Assembly (NCBI GenBank): GCA_026990035.1
Contig: JALSIM010000026.1
Location: 62,001-126,000 of the forward strand
DNA from: Alphaproteobacteria bacterium
Lineage (GTDB): Bacteria; Pseudomonadota; Alphaproteobacteria; Geminicoccales; Geminicoccaceae
Direction: 5' to 3'
Length of the DNA: 64,000 nucleotides
Every line of letters starts with the position of its first letter. Position 1 is the first letter of the stretch. Made by a program: the position numbers and the translations under genes. Below the pieces are notes generated by a model. It had not been told where the DNA came from and made no database searches. It saw nothing but the letters and a program-made list of their open reading frames with translations. This document shows positions 26,889 to 36,138 of the stretch, piece after piece.

Positions 26889-28411
26889 GATCCGATCCCG
26901 TCGCTTCCGGATCCGGGGACCGGCGGCCTAGACCGCCCGGCGAACGATGCGAAGCGAGGTCTTTCAATTCCCAGAACCATGAAGAGCGTGTCAAGCGGGA
27001 TCGCCCGGAGGGCCAGCAGTCCCGCGAGATAGACGCACCCGGTGATGGCGAAGGCCAGCGGCCAGGGGAGGCCGGAGCCCTTCGTCAGCCAGGCCGCGAG
27101 GGCGGCCGAGCCGGCGGCGCAGAACGCCCGCCAGAGGGCGCCCGTACGCATGCGGAGGCCGCTGCGACGGTGGAGAACCCCCAGGATCCACGTCACCACC
27201 ACCGCTTCGCCGACCACCGTACCGAACGCGGCGCCGACCTCCGCCCAGGTCGGAATCGCCAGGAAATAGATGCCGAGGGCGAGTCCCGCGGCGACGACGA
27301 AACCGGGCAGGATGTGCCGCTGCTGGTCGAGGGCCGTCGCCGTGTGGCGCAGGAGCAGGGAGAAGGACATGAGCGCCATGGTGACGGAGAGAATGCGCAG
27401 CGGCACGGCGCTGGCGGCGAAGGCCGGACCCGCGATCAGCGTCGCCACTTCTTCGGCGAACAGGAAGAACAGCATGGCCATCCCCGGCACGGCGATCGCC
27501 AGCGCGTCGAAGGATGCCTGAAGATACTGCCGGAACCGGGGACCGTCCTGGGCGAGGCGGGAAAGCAGGGGCAACATGAGGCTGGTGAACATGATGGTGA
27601 AACCCACCACCGTGTCGAGGACCTTGGTGGCGACACCGTACTGGCCCACCGCCTCGGGGGGATGGAACACCGAGAGCAGGACGGTATCGGCCCGGTAGTA
27701 GACGAGGGTCAGGATGTTGGCGAGGGCGAGCGGCAGTGCCGGGATCAGGATCGCCTTCCACTGCCGCCATTCGAACCGCGGCCGGATGGCGAGGAAGCGG
27801 CCGGCGGCGAGCCAGGCGATCGCCGCCTGCAACAGGAAGGCGAGGCTCATCGCGGCGACGAAGGGGAGCGGCCCGAGGTCGAGGCCGGACAGGACCGCCG
27901 CGGCCAGGAACAGGCCGGTGGCGCCGGCCACTTCCGCCCATACCTGCCCGGCCTGCTCGAGCCGCTGCTGGAAGACGGCGATCAGCGTCTGGAAGCAGGA
28001 CAGGGCCAGGAAGCCGACGAAGGCCAGCAGGATGCCGAGCCGGACCTCGGCCTCGTACGGAATCAGCCAGGAAAGGAGAACGGCGGTCCCGAGAATGACC
28101 GCCGCGGTGACCAGCCGCAGGCCGATGGCGTTGCCGAGGATCCGGACCTGGTCGGCTCCGGGACGGGCGATCTCGCGGGCGACGATGACCGCCAGGCCGA
28201 GATTGGCGAGGAGCTGGGCGAAGGCCATGTAGGCCTGGGCGCTGCGAAAGATGCCGTAGCCCTGCGGCCCGAGATGCCGGGTCATCAGGGCCACCGTCCC
28301 CAGGGCCAGGATCACCGTCGCCACCTTGCCGACGGTGAGCCAGAACATGTTGCGGCCGATCTTGCGGACGATGGTCACGAAGGGGCGCTTCCGAAAGCGG
28401 GCAGGTCGCAC
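26885..28411 (-). CDS. Polysaccharide flippase of the MOP superfamily (Wzx-like)
   Basis: 508 residues with about 12-14 membrane helices. The opening GRNMFWLTVGKVATVILALG and MTRHLGPQGYGIFRSAQAY match the oligosaccharide flippase family, which moves lipid-linked sugar repeat units across the inner membrane. The annotated start is the GTG at 28411; another GTG at 28378 is as plausible. It is co-transcribed with the sulfotransferase downstream. No glycosyltransferase or polymerase gene is nearby, though nucleotide-sugar genes lie about 20 kb away. Confidence 0.88.
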   Translation of the reverse strand: MRPARFRKRPFVTIVRKIGRNMFWLTVGKVATVILALGTVALMTRHLGPQGYGIFRSAQAYMAFAQLLANLGLAVIVAREIARPGADQVRILGNAIGLRLVTAAVILGTAVLLSWLIPYEAEVRLGILLAFVGFLALSCFQTLIAVFQQRLEQAGQVWAEVAGATGLFLAAAVLSGLDLGPLPFVAAMSLAFLLQAAIAWLAAGRFLAIRPRFEWRQWKAILIPALPLALANILTLVYYRADTVLLSVFHPPEAVGQYGVATKVLDTVVGFTIMFTSLMLPLLSRLAQDGPRFRQYLQASFDALAIAVPGMAMLFFLFAEEVATLIAGPAFAASAVPLRILSVTMALMSFSLLLRHTATALDQQRHILPGFVVAAGLALGIYFLAIPTWAEVGAAFGTVVGEAVVVTWILGVLHRRSGLRMRTGALWRAFCAAGSAALAAWLTKGSGLPWPLAFAITGCVYLAGLLALRAIPLDTLFMVLGIERPRFASFAGRSRPPVPGSGSDGIGS

Positions 28412-28517
28412 GCACAGCCTAGCCCCGAATGGTCAAGGGGGGCTTAACGAAGGGACGCCCCCCCTGACAAGTCCGCAGATCGCCCGGGTCGAAGATCCCC
28501 GGGTCGGTTCACGCCCT

Positions 28518-28703
28518 TCAGGCGTGGGCACCGACCCCGGTCCGGGCCCGCCGACCGAGATCGGCGATCCCCCGGCGCAGCTTTCCCGCCAGCCGCCGGA
28601 TGCCGCCGGCGATGTGTTCGGCCCGCAGTCTCCGCGCTTCGCGCATCGCCGCCTCGATCCGCCGGCGGTCGATGTCGGTGTAGCGTGCGTTACGCTCGCT
28701 CAT
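28518..28703 (-). CDS. Small basic hypothetical protein (61 residues)
   Basis: A 61-residue frame with ATG at 28703 and GGGAGAAACCTC just upstream. It opens MSERNARYTDIDRRRIEAAM and continues with repeated Arg-rich heptads, predicting an amphipathic helix of high positive charge. The pattern is like the short DUF1127-type and related small proteins of alphaproteobacteria, but I cannot assign it firmly. It is divergent from sahR, across an AT-rich promoter region. Confidence 0.55.
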   Translation of the reverse strand: MSERNARYTDIDRRRIEAAMREARRLRAEHIAGGIRRLAGKLRRGIADLGRRARTGVGAHA

Positions 28704-28848
28704 GAGGTTTCTCCCACACTCGGGTCCGATTCGCTGTCCCTGAGATGGCCCGGCGCGCGCGGAGGAGAACGGCCGATTTTTCATGGGATGCATGCGGAAT
28801 CGGAGGGGTGGAGCGGTACGGGAGGATGGCATCGGGGGGAAGGGATCG

Positions 28849-28880
28849 TTGACATGCGGATATAAAGAAATGTAGATATC
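28849..28880 (+). promoter_or_regulatory. Promoter and probable SahR operator upstream of sahR-metF-metH
   Basis: TTGACA at 28849-28854 is a consensus -35; TAGATA at 28873-28878 (18-base spacer) is a weak -10. Overlapping both is a 22-base element with inverted ends GATAT (28859-28863) and ATATC (28876-28880) and inner ATAAAG. It resembles, from memory, the AT-rich palindrome reported for SahR, the S-adenosylhomocysteine-responsive ArsR-family repressor. The start codon lies 24 bases further on, so repressor binding would block the promoter. Confidence 0.55.
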
Positions 28881-28904
28881 AATACGCGTCATCGAGGGAC
28901 TCCC

Positions 28905-29903
28905 ATGCCCGACAGCGACCATCGCCCCGATCTCGACCGGCTCCTCGGCTGCCTGCGGGCCGCCGCCGATCCCAGCCGTCTGCGTCTGCTGGCGGTCTGT
29001 GCCCAGGGCGAATGGACGGTGAGCGAACTCGTCCAGATCATCGGCCAGAGCCAGCCGCGCATCTCCCGGCACCTCAGACTCCTCGCCGAAGCCGGGCTGC
29101 TCGAGCGCTTCCGGGAAGGAAGCTGGGTCTTCTACCGCCGTGCCCGGAGCGGACCGGGAGCCCGCGTCGCCCGCAATCTCTGCCGCCTGTTGCCGCTCGA
29201 CGATCGCCAGCTCACCCGCGATCGTCAGCGCGTCGACGCGGTCCGCGAAGCCCGCCGCCGCGAGGCCGAGCGCTATTTCGCGAGCCACGCCCGGGCCTGG
29301 GACAGCGAACGCGATCTCGGTGTCGACGGCCGGCGGGTGGAGGAGGTCCTGTTCGAGCTGTTCCGGGAGGAACGACCGGAAAGCCTGCTCGACGTGGGCA
29401 CCGGAACCGGCCACATCCTGCGGATCCTCGCGAGCCATGTCGGCAGTGCGGTCGGAGTCGACATCTCCCACGACATGCTGAAGGTGGCGCGCGCCCGGCT
29501 CGATCGCCGCGAGCTCCGGAACTGCCACGTCCGTCATGCCGACATGTATCGGCTCCCCTTCGCCGATTCGAGCTTCGCCGCGGTCGTCTTCCATCAGGTG
29601 CTGCATTTCGCCGACGATCCCCCGGCCGCGCTCGGCGAAGCGGCCCGGGTGCTGCGCCCGGGTGGCCGGCTGGTGGTGGTCGATCTCCTCCGCCACGACC
29701 AGGAGTGGCTGCGCCTCGAACGGCATCATCGCCGTCTCGGCTTCACCGAGCAGGAAATGGCCACCTGGTTCCGCGAGCTCGGGCTGGAGCCGCAAACACC
29801 ACGGCGGCTGCGGGGGGACCAGCTCACCGTCGTCGTCTGGACCGCCCGGAAATGCGCCGCCGACGACAGCGACCTGCAGCAGAGGGAACGACGCGCCGCA
29901 TGA
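28905..29903 (+). CDS. sahR: ArsR-family regulator fused to a SAM-dependent methyltransferase domain (SahR-like)
   Basis: 332 residues. Residues 5-95 are an ArsR-type winged helix (AAADPSRLRLLAVCAQGEWT, then LVQIIGQSQPRISRHLRLL). Residues 150-310 are a class I methyltransferase fold with motif I LLDVGTGTGHILRIL near 161 and HADMYRLPFADSSF. The same architecture is known for SahR, which senses SAH and controls the methionine cycle. The following overlapping metF (ATGA) and then metH fit that role. It probably autoregulates through the palindrome at its promoter. Methyltransferase activity is not implied; the domain may only bind SAH. Confidence 0.85.
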   Translation: MPDSDHRPDLDRLLGCLRAAADPSRLRLLAVCAQGEWTVSELVQIIGQSQPRISRHLRLLAEAGLLERFREGSWVFYRRARSGPGARVARNLCRLLPLDDRQLTRDRQRVDAVREARRREAERYFASHARAWDSERDLGVDGRRVEEVLFELFREERPESLLDVGTGTGHILRILASHVGSAVGVDISHDMLKVARARLDRRELRNCHVRHADMYRLPFADSSFAAVVFHQVLHFADDPPAALGEAARVLRPGGRLVVVDLLRHDQEWLRLERHHRRLGFTEQEMATWFRELGLEPQTPRRLRGDQLTVVVWTARKCAADDSDLQQRERRAA

Positions 29904-30820
29904 ACGCCGCCCCGCCGGAAACCCCACCCCGCACCGCCTGGAGCTACGATACGCCGCTGCCGCCGGTACGGCTGTCCATCGAATGCTTCCCGCCCCGCAG
30001 CGAGGAAGCGAAGGCGCGCTTCTGGCAAAGCCTCGGCAGGCTGGCGACCGTCGAACCGGCCTTTCTGTCCGTCACCTGCGGCGCCGGCGGCAGCGGCCGT
30101 GAAGGGACGTTCCCCCTGGTGCAGGAGATCCGCCGCCGCCTCGGTCTCGAGGTGGCCGCCCATTTGACCTGTGCCGGCCATGCGCGCGCCGAGGTGGACG
30201 ATCTCGCCCGCGCCTACTGGCAGTCCGGAATCCGCCACATCGTCGCCCTGCGCGGCGATCCGCCGCGGGGATCGGAGCGCTACGAGCCGCGCCCCGACGG
30301 CTACCCCTACGCCGCCGATCTGGTCGCCGGTCTCCGGCGGATCGCGGATTTCGAGATCTCGGTCGCCGGCTACCCCGAAACCCATCCCGAAGCGCCGAGC
30401 CCCGCCTTCGATCTCGACAACCTGCGCCGCAAGGTGGACGCGGGGGCCTCCCGCATCATCGGCCAGTACTGTTTCGACACCGAGAAGGTATTGCGGTTTC
30501 GCGACCGGCTGCAGCGGGCGGGCATCGCCGTGCCCTTCGTGCCCGGCATCATGCCGATCCAGAATTTCGCCCAGATCAAGCGCTTCAGCCGGCAATGCGG
30601 GGCCTCGGTACCCCTCTGGCTCGAGCGGCTGTTCTGCGGGGTGCCGCCGGGAACGCCCCTCCATGCGATGATCGCCGCCAGCATCGCCGCCGAACAGTGC
30701 CGGCGGCTCGTCGCCGAGGGGTTCGACCATCTCCACATCTACGCCCTCAACCGGGCGTCCCTGACCCTGGCCGTCTGCCGTCTTCTCGGCGGCGCCAGCA
30801 TGCTTTCGGCCGCCGCCTGA
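29900..30820 (+). CDS. metF: Methylenetetrahydrofolate reductase (NAD(P)H)
   Basis: 306 residues, normal for bacterial MetF. It reduces 5,10-methylene- to 5-methyl-tetrahydrofolate with FAD. Visible motifs are SIECFPPRSEEAK with the catalytic Glu, HLTCAGHARAEVDDLARAY, HIVALRGDPPRG, SVAGYPETHPEAP and IIGQYCFDTEKVLRF. It overlaps sahR by four bases and is followed after 34 bases by metH, which consumes its product. Confidence 0.96.
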   Translation: MNAAPPETPPRTAWSYDTPLPPVRLSIECFPPRSEEAKARFWQSLGRLATVEPAFLSVTCGAGGSGREGTFPLVQEIRRRLGLEVAAHLTCAGHARAEVDDLARAYWQSGIRHIVALRGDPPRGSERYEPRPDGYPYAADLVAGLRRIADFEISVAGYPETHPEAPSPAFDLDNLRRKVDAGASRIIGQYCFDTEKVLRFRDRLQRAGIAVPFVPGIMPIQNFAQIKRFSRQCGASVPLWLERLFCGVPPGTPLHAMIAASIAAEQCRRLVAEGFDHLHIYALNRASLTLAVCRLLGGASMLSAAA

Positions 30821-30854
30821 AACGGCGGCGGGCTTCACACCCGAGAGGACCCGA

Positions 30855-33800
30855 ATGGCGGACTTTCTCGCCTGCCTGCGTGAGCGCGTGCTCCTGCTCG
30901 ACGGGGCCATGGGCACCCAGATCCAGGCCCGCAATCCCTCCCTCGAGGATTTCGGCGGGCAGGAAAACTGCTCCGAGATCCTCAATCTCACCCGGCCGGA
31001 CATCGTCCGCGACATCCATGCGGCCTATCTGGCGGCCGGCGCCGATGCGGTGGAAACCAACAGTTTCGGCGGCTCGCCACTGACCCTCGCCGAATTCGAT
31101 CTCGGCCCACGGGCGTTCGAGATCAACCGGATCGCCGCCGGTCTCGCGCGCGAGGCCGTCGATGCCGCGGCCGAGCCGGGACGACCGCGTTTCGTGATCG
31201 GCTCCATCGGTCCCGGGACCAAGCTGCCGAGCCTCGGCCACGTCACCTATGCGGAACTGGAGGAGGCCCTCGCCGTGCAGGCGTCGGGCCTGCTCGCGGG
31301 TGGTGCCGATGCGCTGCTGATCGAGACCTGTCAGGACCCGCTCCAGATCAAGGCCGCGGTCAACGGCTGCCGGCGGGCCTTCGCCGGCGGCGGCCGGGAA
31401 GTGCCGATCCTCGTCCAGGTGACCATCGAGACCACGGGCACGATGCTGGTGGGCACCGACATCCAGGCCGCGGCGACCATCGTCGGCGCCCTCGAGGTGC
31501 CGCTCCTGGGCCTCAACTGCGCGACCGGTCCGCGCGAGATGGCCGAGCATCTGCGCACCCTCCGCGAGCAGTGGCCGGGGCTGATCTCGGTGCTGCCGAA
31601 CGCCGGCCTGCCCGAGCTCCGCGACGGCCGGACCCACTACCCGCTGGGGCCGGAGGAACTCGCCCTCTGGCTCGCCCGTTACGTGCGCGAGGAAGGGGTC
31701 AATCTGGTGGGCGGCTGCTGCGGCACCACGCCGGAGCACATCCGGGCCCTGGATGCCATGCTGCGGGAGCTCGCCGAGGACGGGTACCGGCCAGCGCCCG
31801 CCGCCCGCGGCCCGGTCGAACCGGTCCCTTCCCTCGCCTCCCTCTTCTCGGCCGTGCCGCTGCGGCAGGAGAACGCCTATCTGGCCATCGGCGAACGCTG
31901 CAACGCCAACGGCTCGAGGAAGTTCCGCGAGCTCCAAGCGGCCGGCGACTGGGACGGCTGCGTCGCCATGGGGCGCGATCAGGTGCGGGGCGGCGCCCAT
32001 GCGCTCGATCTCTGCACCGCCTACGTCGGCCGCGACGAGGCGGCCGACATGGTGGCGCTGGTCGAACGGATGCGCGGCCAGGTCGACGCCCCGCTCCTGT
32101 TCGATTCGACCGAACTGCCGGTGATCGAACGGGCGCTCGCCCTCTACGGCGGCAAGGGAGCCATCAATTCCATCAACTTCGAGGACGGCGAGGAGGCGGC
32201 CGCCGCCCGGCTGCGTCTCGCGCGCAGGTTCGGGGCGGCGGTGGTGGCGCTCACCATCGACGAGGAGGGCATGGCCAAGACCGCCGAGCGCAAGCTCGCG
32301 ATCACCCGCCGCCTGGTCGATTTCGCCTGCGGTCGCTTCGGCCTGCCACCGAGCGATCTGCTCCTCGATCCCCTGACCTTCACCGTCTGTACCGGCAGCG
32401 AGGAAGATCGCCGGCTGGCGCTCTGGACCCTGGAGGCGATCGAACGGATCGCCGCCGAGTTCCCCGCGATCCAGATCATCCTCGGGGTTTCCAACGTCTC
32501 CTTCGGTCTCGACCCGGCCGCCCGGCAGGTGCTCAATTCGGTGTTTCTGGATCACGCCGTCCGACGCGGGCTCACCGGGGCGATCGTCCATCCCTCGAAG
32601 ATCGTGCCGCTGCACCGGATCCCCGAGGAGGAGGTGCGCGCGGCCGAGGATCTGATCTTCGACCGCCGGCGCCCCGGCTACGACCCGCTGCCGGCCTTCA
32701 TGGCCCTGTTCGCCGATCGCGAGACCCGGACCACCGCCGCGCGCGAACGGCCGGCGTCGGTCGGCGAGCGGCTCGAGCTCCGGATCATCGAGGGCGACCG
32801 GCGAGGACTCGAGGAGGACATCCAGGAAGCCCTCGCCGAGATGGATCCGCTGACCATCATCAACACCCATCTGCTCGACGGCATGAAGGTGGTGGGCGAG
32901 CTCTTCGGCAGCGGCAAGATGCAGCTTCCCTTCGTACTGCAGAGTGCGGAGACGATGAAGGCGGCGGTGGCGCTGCTCGAGCCGCACATGGAGCGGATCG
33001 AGGGCAGCTACAAGGGAACGGTGGTGCTGGCCACGGTCAAGGGCGACGTGCACGACATCGGCAAGAACCTCGTGGACATCATCCTCACCAACAACGGCTA
33101 CAAGGTGGTCAATCTCGGCATCAAGCAGCCCCTTTCGGCGATCGTCGAAGCCGCCAGGGAACATCGGGCCGATGCCATCGGCATGTCCGGTCTGCTGGTC
33201 AAATCCACCGTCGTGATGCGCGAGAATCTCGAGGAGATGCGCCGGCAGGGTCTGCGACTGCCGGTGCTGCTGGGCGGCGCCGCCCTGACCCGCGCCTATG
33301 TCGAGGAGGACTGCTACCGTGCCTACGGGGAAGGGCCGGTGGCCTACGCCCGCGATGCCTTCGACGGCCTCGAATTGATGAACCGGGTGGTGGCCGGCGA
33401 CTTCGAGGCTCATGTCCGCGCCCGCGCGGCGGCCGCCGAAGCCCGTGGCAGGCCGGGCCGCAAGCCGCGTGCCCTGGAGCTCGCCCAGGAGACGAAGCCG
33501 CAACGGCTGCGGCCCGTCGAATACGAGGAGATCCGCCTCAGGAGGCGGGAACTGAACCGCGAAGTCGAGGTGCCGACACCTCCCTTCTTCGGCGCCACGG
33601 TGGTCGAGCGGGTGCCGGTCGAGGCCCTGCTCCCCTTCCTCAACGAGCAGATGCTCTACCAGTTCCACTGGGGCTACGAGAAGCAGGGGCGCCGCCACGA
33701 TGTCTTCCTCGCCTGGGCGCGCAAGGCCCTGCGACCGGTGCTCGAGGAGCTGCTCGAGGAAGACCGGCGACTGCGGATCTTCGAACCCAAGGCCGTGTAC

Positions 33801-34361
33801 GGCTACTGGAAAGCCGCCGGTGAGGGCAACGATCTCGTGCTCTTCGATCCGGCGGGCCGGCGCGAGGTGGCCCGCTTCCGGTTGCCGCGCCAGCGGCGTC
33901 CGGACGGGTTGTGCATCGCCGATTTCCTGCGCGACATCGACGATCCGCAACGCGACGTGGTCGCCCTGCAGCTCGTCACCGTCGGCTCCCGCGCCTCCGA
34001 TATCGCCCGGCGCTGGTTCGCCGAGGATCGCTACCGGGATTACGTTCGTCTGCACGGGCTGTCGGTGGAACTGGCCGAGGCCCTGGCCGAGTACGTCCAC
34101 GCCAGGATCCGGGCCGAGCTCGGCTTCGGCCATCTCGATGCCACCGACCGTCGCGAGCTGCTGCGCCAGGGCTATCGGGGTTCGCGCTACAGCTTCGGCT
34201 ATCCCGCCTGCCCCGATCTCGCCGCCCAGGCGCCACTCCTGGAACTGCTCGGAGCCGAGCGCATCGGCGTGCGCTTGTCCGAAGAATACCAGCTCGAGCC
34301 GGAACAAAGTACCTCGGCGATCGTCATTCACCATCCACAGGCTCGTTATTTCAACGTGTGA
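30855..34361 (+). CDS. metH: Cobalamin-dependent methionine synthase
   Basis: 1168 residues with all four modules in order: homocysteine domain (1-305; zinc ligands Cys222, Cys288 and Cys289), pterin/methyl-THF domain (about 335-600), cobalamin cap plus B12 domain (about 630-870; GDVHDIG with axial ligand His733), and the reactivation/AdoMet domain (about 900-1168; GYPACPD). It transfers the methyl group from 5-methyl-THF to homocysteine. It is slightly shorter than the 1227-residue E. coli enzyme. Third gene of the sahR operon. No cobalamin riboswitch was recognised upstream; control is probably by SahR. Confidence 0.97.
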   Translation: MADFLACLRERVLLLDGAMGTQIQARNPSLEDFGGQENCSEILNLTRPDIVRDIHAAYLAAGADAVETNSFGGSPLTLAEFDLGPRAFEINRIAAGLAREAVDAAAEPGRPRFVIGSIGPGTKLPSLGHVTYAELEEALAVQASGLLAGGADALLIETCQDPLQIKAAVNGCRRAFAGGGREVPILVQVTIETTGTMLVGTDIQAAATIVGALEVPLLGLNCATGPREMAEHLRTLREQWPGLISVLPNAGLPELRDGRTHYPLGPEELALWLARYVREEGVNLVGGCCGTTPEHIRALDAMLRELAEDGYRPAPAARGPVEPVPSLASLFSAVPLRQENAYLAIGERCNANGSRKFRELQAAGDWDGCVAMGRDQVRGGAHALDLCTAYVGRDEAADMVALVERMRGQVDAPLLFDSTELPVIERALALYGGKGAINSINFEDGEEAAAARLRLARRFGAAVVALTIDEEGMAKTAERKLAITRRLVDFACGRFGLPPSDLLLDPLTFTVCTGSEEDRRLALWTLEAIERIAAEFPAIQIILGVSNVSFGLDPAARQVLNSVFLDHAVRRGLTGAIVHPSKIVPLHRIPEEEVRAAEDLIFDRRRPGYDPLPAFMALFADRETRTTAARERPASVGERLELRIIEGDRRGLEEDIQEALAEMDPLTIINTHLLDGMKVVGELFGSGKMQLPFVLQSAETMKAAVALLEPHMERIEGSYKGTVVLATVKGDVHDIGKNLVDIILTNNGYKVVNLGIKQPLSAIVEAAREHRADAIGMSGLLVKSTVVMRENLEEMRRQGLRLPVLLGGAALTRAYVEEDCYRAYGEGPVAYARDAFDGLELMNRVVAGDFEAHVRARAAAAEARGRPGRKPRALELAQETKPQRLRPVEYEEIRLRRRELNREVEVPTPPFFGATVVERVPVEALLPFLNEQMLYQFHWGYEKQGRRHDVFLAWARKALRPVLEELLEEDRRLRIFEPKAVYGYWKAAGEGNDLVLFDPAGRREVARFRLPRQRRPDGLCIADFLRDIDDPQRDVVALQLVTVGSRASDIARRWFAEDRYRDYVRLHGLSVELAEALAEYVHARIRAELGFGHLDATDRRELLRQGYRGSRYSFGYPACPDLAAQAPLLELLGAERIGVRLSEEYQLEPEQSTSAIVIHHPQARYFNV

Positions 34362-34376
34362 CGGATGCGTTTTGCG

Positions 34377-34400
34377 GAATTGGCCCGTTTCGGGTATTCT
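34377..34400 (+). promoter_or_regulatory. Possible promoter after metH
   Basis: About fifteen bases past the metH stop, the segment TTGCGG-N17-TATTCT has correct spacing and a -10 matching four of six bases, ending at 34400. It would place transcription start near 34407 and could drive the following gene independently of the met operon. The -35 is poor. Confidence 0.3.
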
Positions 34401-34430
34401 GGAAACGGGATGCCGGCGGGAGATTCCGGG

Positions 34431-35105
34431 GTGAGCAGGCAGGACGTCGTTCGGCACGCGGAAGCCTATCCCTTCGACCTGCCCGAGGGCTCCTATCTGT
34501 TCGGCGCCGTTCCCGGGCACCGGACGGATCTCGAGGACCGGGTCCCCGTCCTGGCCCTGGGCTCGAATGCGGCACCCTCGCAGCTCGCCCGCAAGTTTCC
34601 CCGACTCGACGCGCCCATCCCGGTGGCCCGGGCGGTGTTGCAGGACCATGCGGTGGTCTATTCGGCGCATTTCTCGAAATACGGCTCGCTGCCGGCCTCG
34701 CTGACCCGGCTCGAAGGCGCGCTCGCCTACGTCTTCGTGACCTGGCTGACCCCGACCCAGCTTCTGCGGATGCACGAGACGGAGGGGGTGGGCGACCGCT
34801 ACGACTATCGCGAAACCGAACTGCCGATCACCGTCGAGGAAGTCGGCGCCCTCCCCCGGGTCGGGGTCTATCTCGGCCGGGCGGGCCCCCTCCAGGTGGC
34901 GGGTCGCCCGGTGAGGATCGCCGAGGTTCCGACGATCCGCTGTCCCCTGCCGGCACTCACCCAGCCGGCGGCGCTGCGGCTCGCCCATCGTCGACTGGCG
35001 TCGCATCTGCCGTTCGAGGAGTTCATCACCCGCCTCGCCGGTGACGAGATCTACCGACGCGAGATGAGTGCCCGGCTGCGCGAGCTCGACACCGCGCCCG
35101 CCTGA
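34431..35105 (+). CDS. Hypothetical protein, gamma-glutamylcyclotransferase-like
   Basis: 224 residues from the GTG at 34431, which has GGGAG nine bases ahead; in-frame ATGs at 34365 and 34410 are alternatives and would add 22 or 7 residues. The strand-loop VLALGSNAAPSQLARKFP resembles the YGSN substrate loop of gamma-glutamylcyclotransferase-fold proteins, and SAHFSKYGSLPASL is a second conserved-looking block. No membrane or signal segment. The catalytic Glu of the fold cannot be placed with confidence, so function is open. It follows metH by 69 bases and may act on a thiol or gamma-glutamyl metabolite. Confidence 0.6.
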   Translation: MSRQDVVRHAEAYPFDLPEGSYLFGAVPGHRTDLEDRVPVLALGSNAAPSQLARKFPRLDAPIPVARAVLQDHAVVYSAHFSKYGSLPASLTRLEGALAYVFVTWLTPTQLLRMHETEGVGDRYDYRETELPITVEEVGALPRVGVYLGRAGPLQVAGRPVRIAEVPTIRCPLPALTQPAALRLAHRRLASHLPFEEFITRLAGDEIYRREMSARLRELDTAPA

Positions 35106-35196
35106 AGGCCGGGGAACGGACGATCGGAGGAAGCGGCCGCGCTCCCCGGGAACGGCGTGGCACCTCCGCGGAACCGGAAACGGGATCCGGTCTCGA

Positions 35197-36138
35197 TCAC
35201 CGTTCCTCGTCCCCGGCCAGGAGCCGTGCGTAAAGCGGTTTCTGCAGGGCCGGCAGAAGGTAGATCGGAAACTGGGCCATCGCCACGTAGACCAGGAACT
35301 CGACCGGTGCCTCGGCGACCAGCGCGGCGAGGACGATGCCGATGTTGTTGTTGCCGGAAATCAGCCCGACGGTGAGGGCGACACGGCGCCCGTGCCCCCA
35401 GAAGATCAGGGTCCCCGCCACCTGCAGCCCGGCGTTGAGAGCGAAGACGGAAAGAGCGGTCGCCAGGGCGTAGGTCGGACGGAGCCACAGGAATTCGGCG
35501 ACACCGTCCATCACCGCCACGCCGAAGATCAGCAGCCCCAGTACCGCCAGCCCGTCGAGCTGACGTCCCCGGTTCAGGAGTTGCAGCTCTCCCAGCCGCC
35601 GGCGGAGGAGGGTGGCGAGGACGAAGCAGCCGCCGATCAGCAGCCCGAGGCGGAGGGCGAGCCGCGAGGCGTCGATCTCGAGCCCGAGCCCGGCCAGATG
35701 CAGCGCCAGCGGCAGCAGGCTCAGGGGCAGGATCACCGTCGCCGCCACTGTGGCCAGCAGGGCCAATCCGACATCCAGCCCGAGAATGAGAGCCAGAGCA
35801 CCGGAGGCCATCAGCGGTGCGCTTGCGGCATTGGTCACCAGCGCCGCGCGCAGCTCGGGGGGGATGGCGAGGCCGGCGGTCACCAGCCAGACCAGCCCCG
35901 GTGAGGCGAGCAGCAGCCAGACCAAGAGCGGCAGCGAAAAGCCCGGACGCCGGAGAAGCACCGCGGTGCGCCGGAAATCGACCTTCAGCAGAGCGACCAG
36001 AAAGGGCAGCAGGATGGCCGGCAGCAGCAGCGGGCGCACGACCGCCGCCAGCGGCGGCAGCGCCAGGCCGAGGAAAACGCCGACGGCGATCACCGCGGCA
36101 CCGTGCCGACCGAGCCGGCCGAGAAGCGTTCCGATCAC
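35197..36138 (-). CDS. BASS-like (bile acid:sodium symporter fold) transporter
   Basis: 313 residues starting at the GTG at 36138, whose last two bases belong to the stop of the upstream cyclase (GTGA overlap). About nine to ten hydrophobic helices with [11 protein letters not shown]-like loops. The stretch [20 protein letters not shown] corresponds to the helix-crossover region of the BASS fold, which normally binds sodium and an organic anion. The substrate is unknown. Tight coupling to a sensor cyclase suggests the two act together. Confidence 0.75.
   Translation of the reverse strand: MIGTLLGRLGRHGAAVIAVGVFLGLALPPLAAVVRPLLLPAILLPFLVALLKVDFRRTAVLLRRPGFSLPLLVWLLLASPGLVWLVTAGLAIPPELRAALVTNAASAPLMASGALALILGLDVGLALLATVAATVILPLSLLPLALHLAGLGLEIDASRLALRLGLLIGGCFVLATLLRRRLGELQLLNRGRQLDGLAVLGLLIFGVAVMDGVAEFLWLRPTYALATALSVFALNAGLQVAGTLIFWGHGRRVALTVGLISGNNNIGIVLAALVAEAPVEFLVYVAMAQFPIYLLPALQKPLYARLLAGDEER

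Noticed and set aside
30747-35006. A 1419-codon open frame antisense to metH
   Set aside because: It mirrors the codon-position bias of metH, has no recognisable domain, and metH on the other strand is complete with all catalytic residues.
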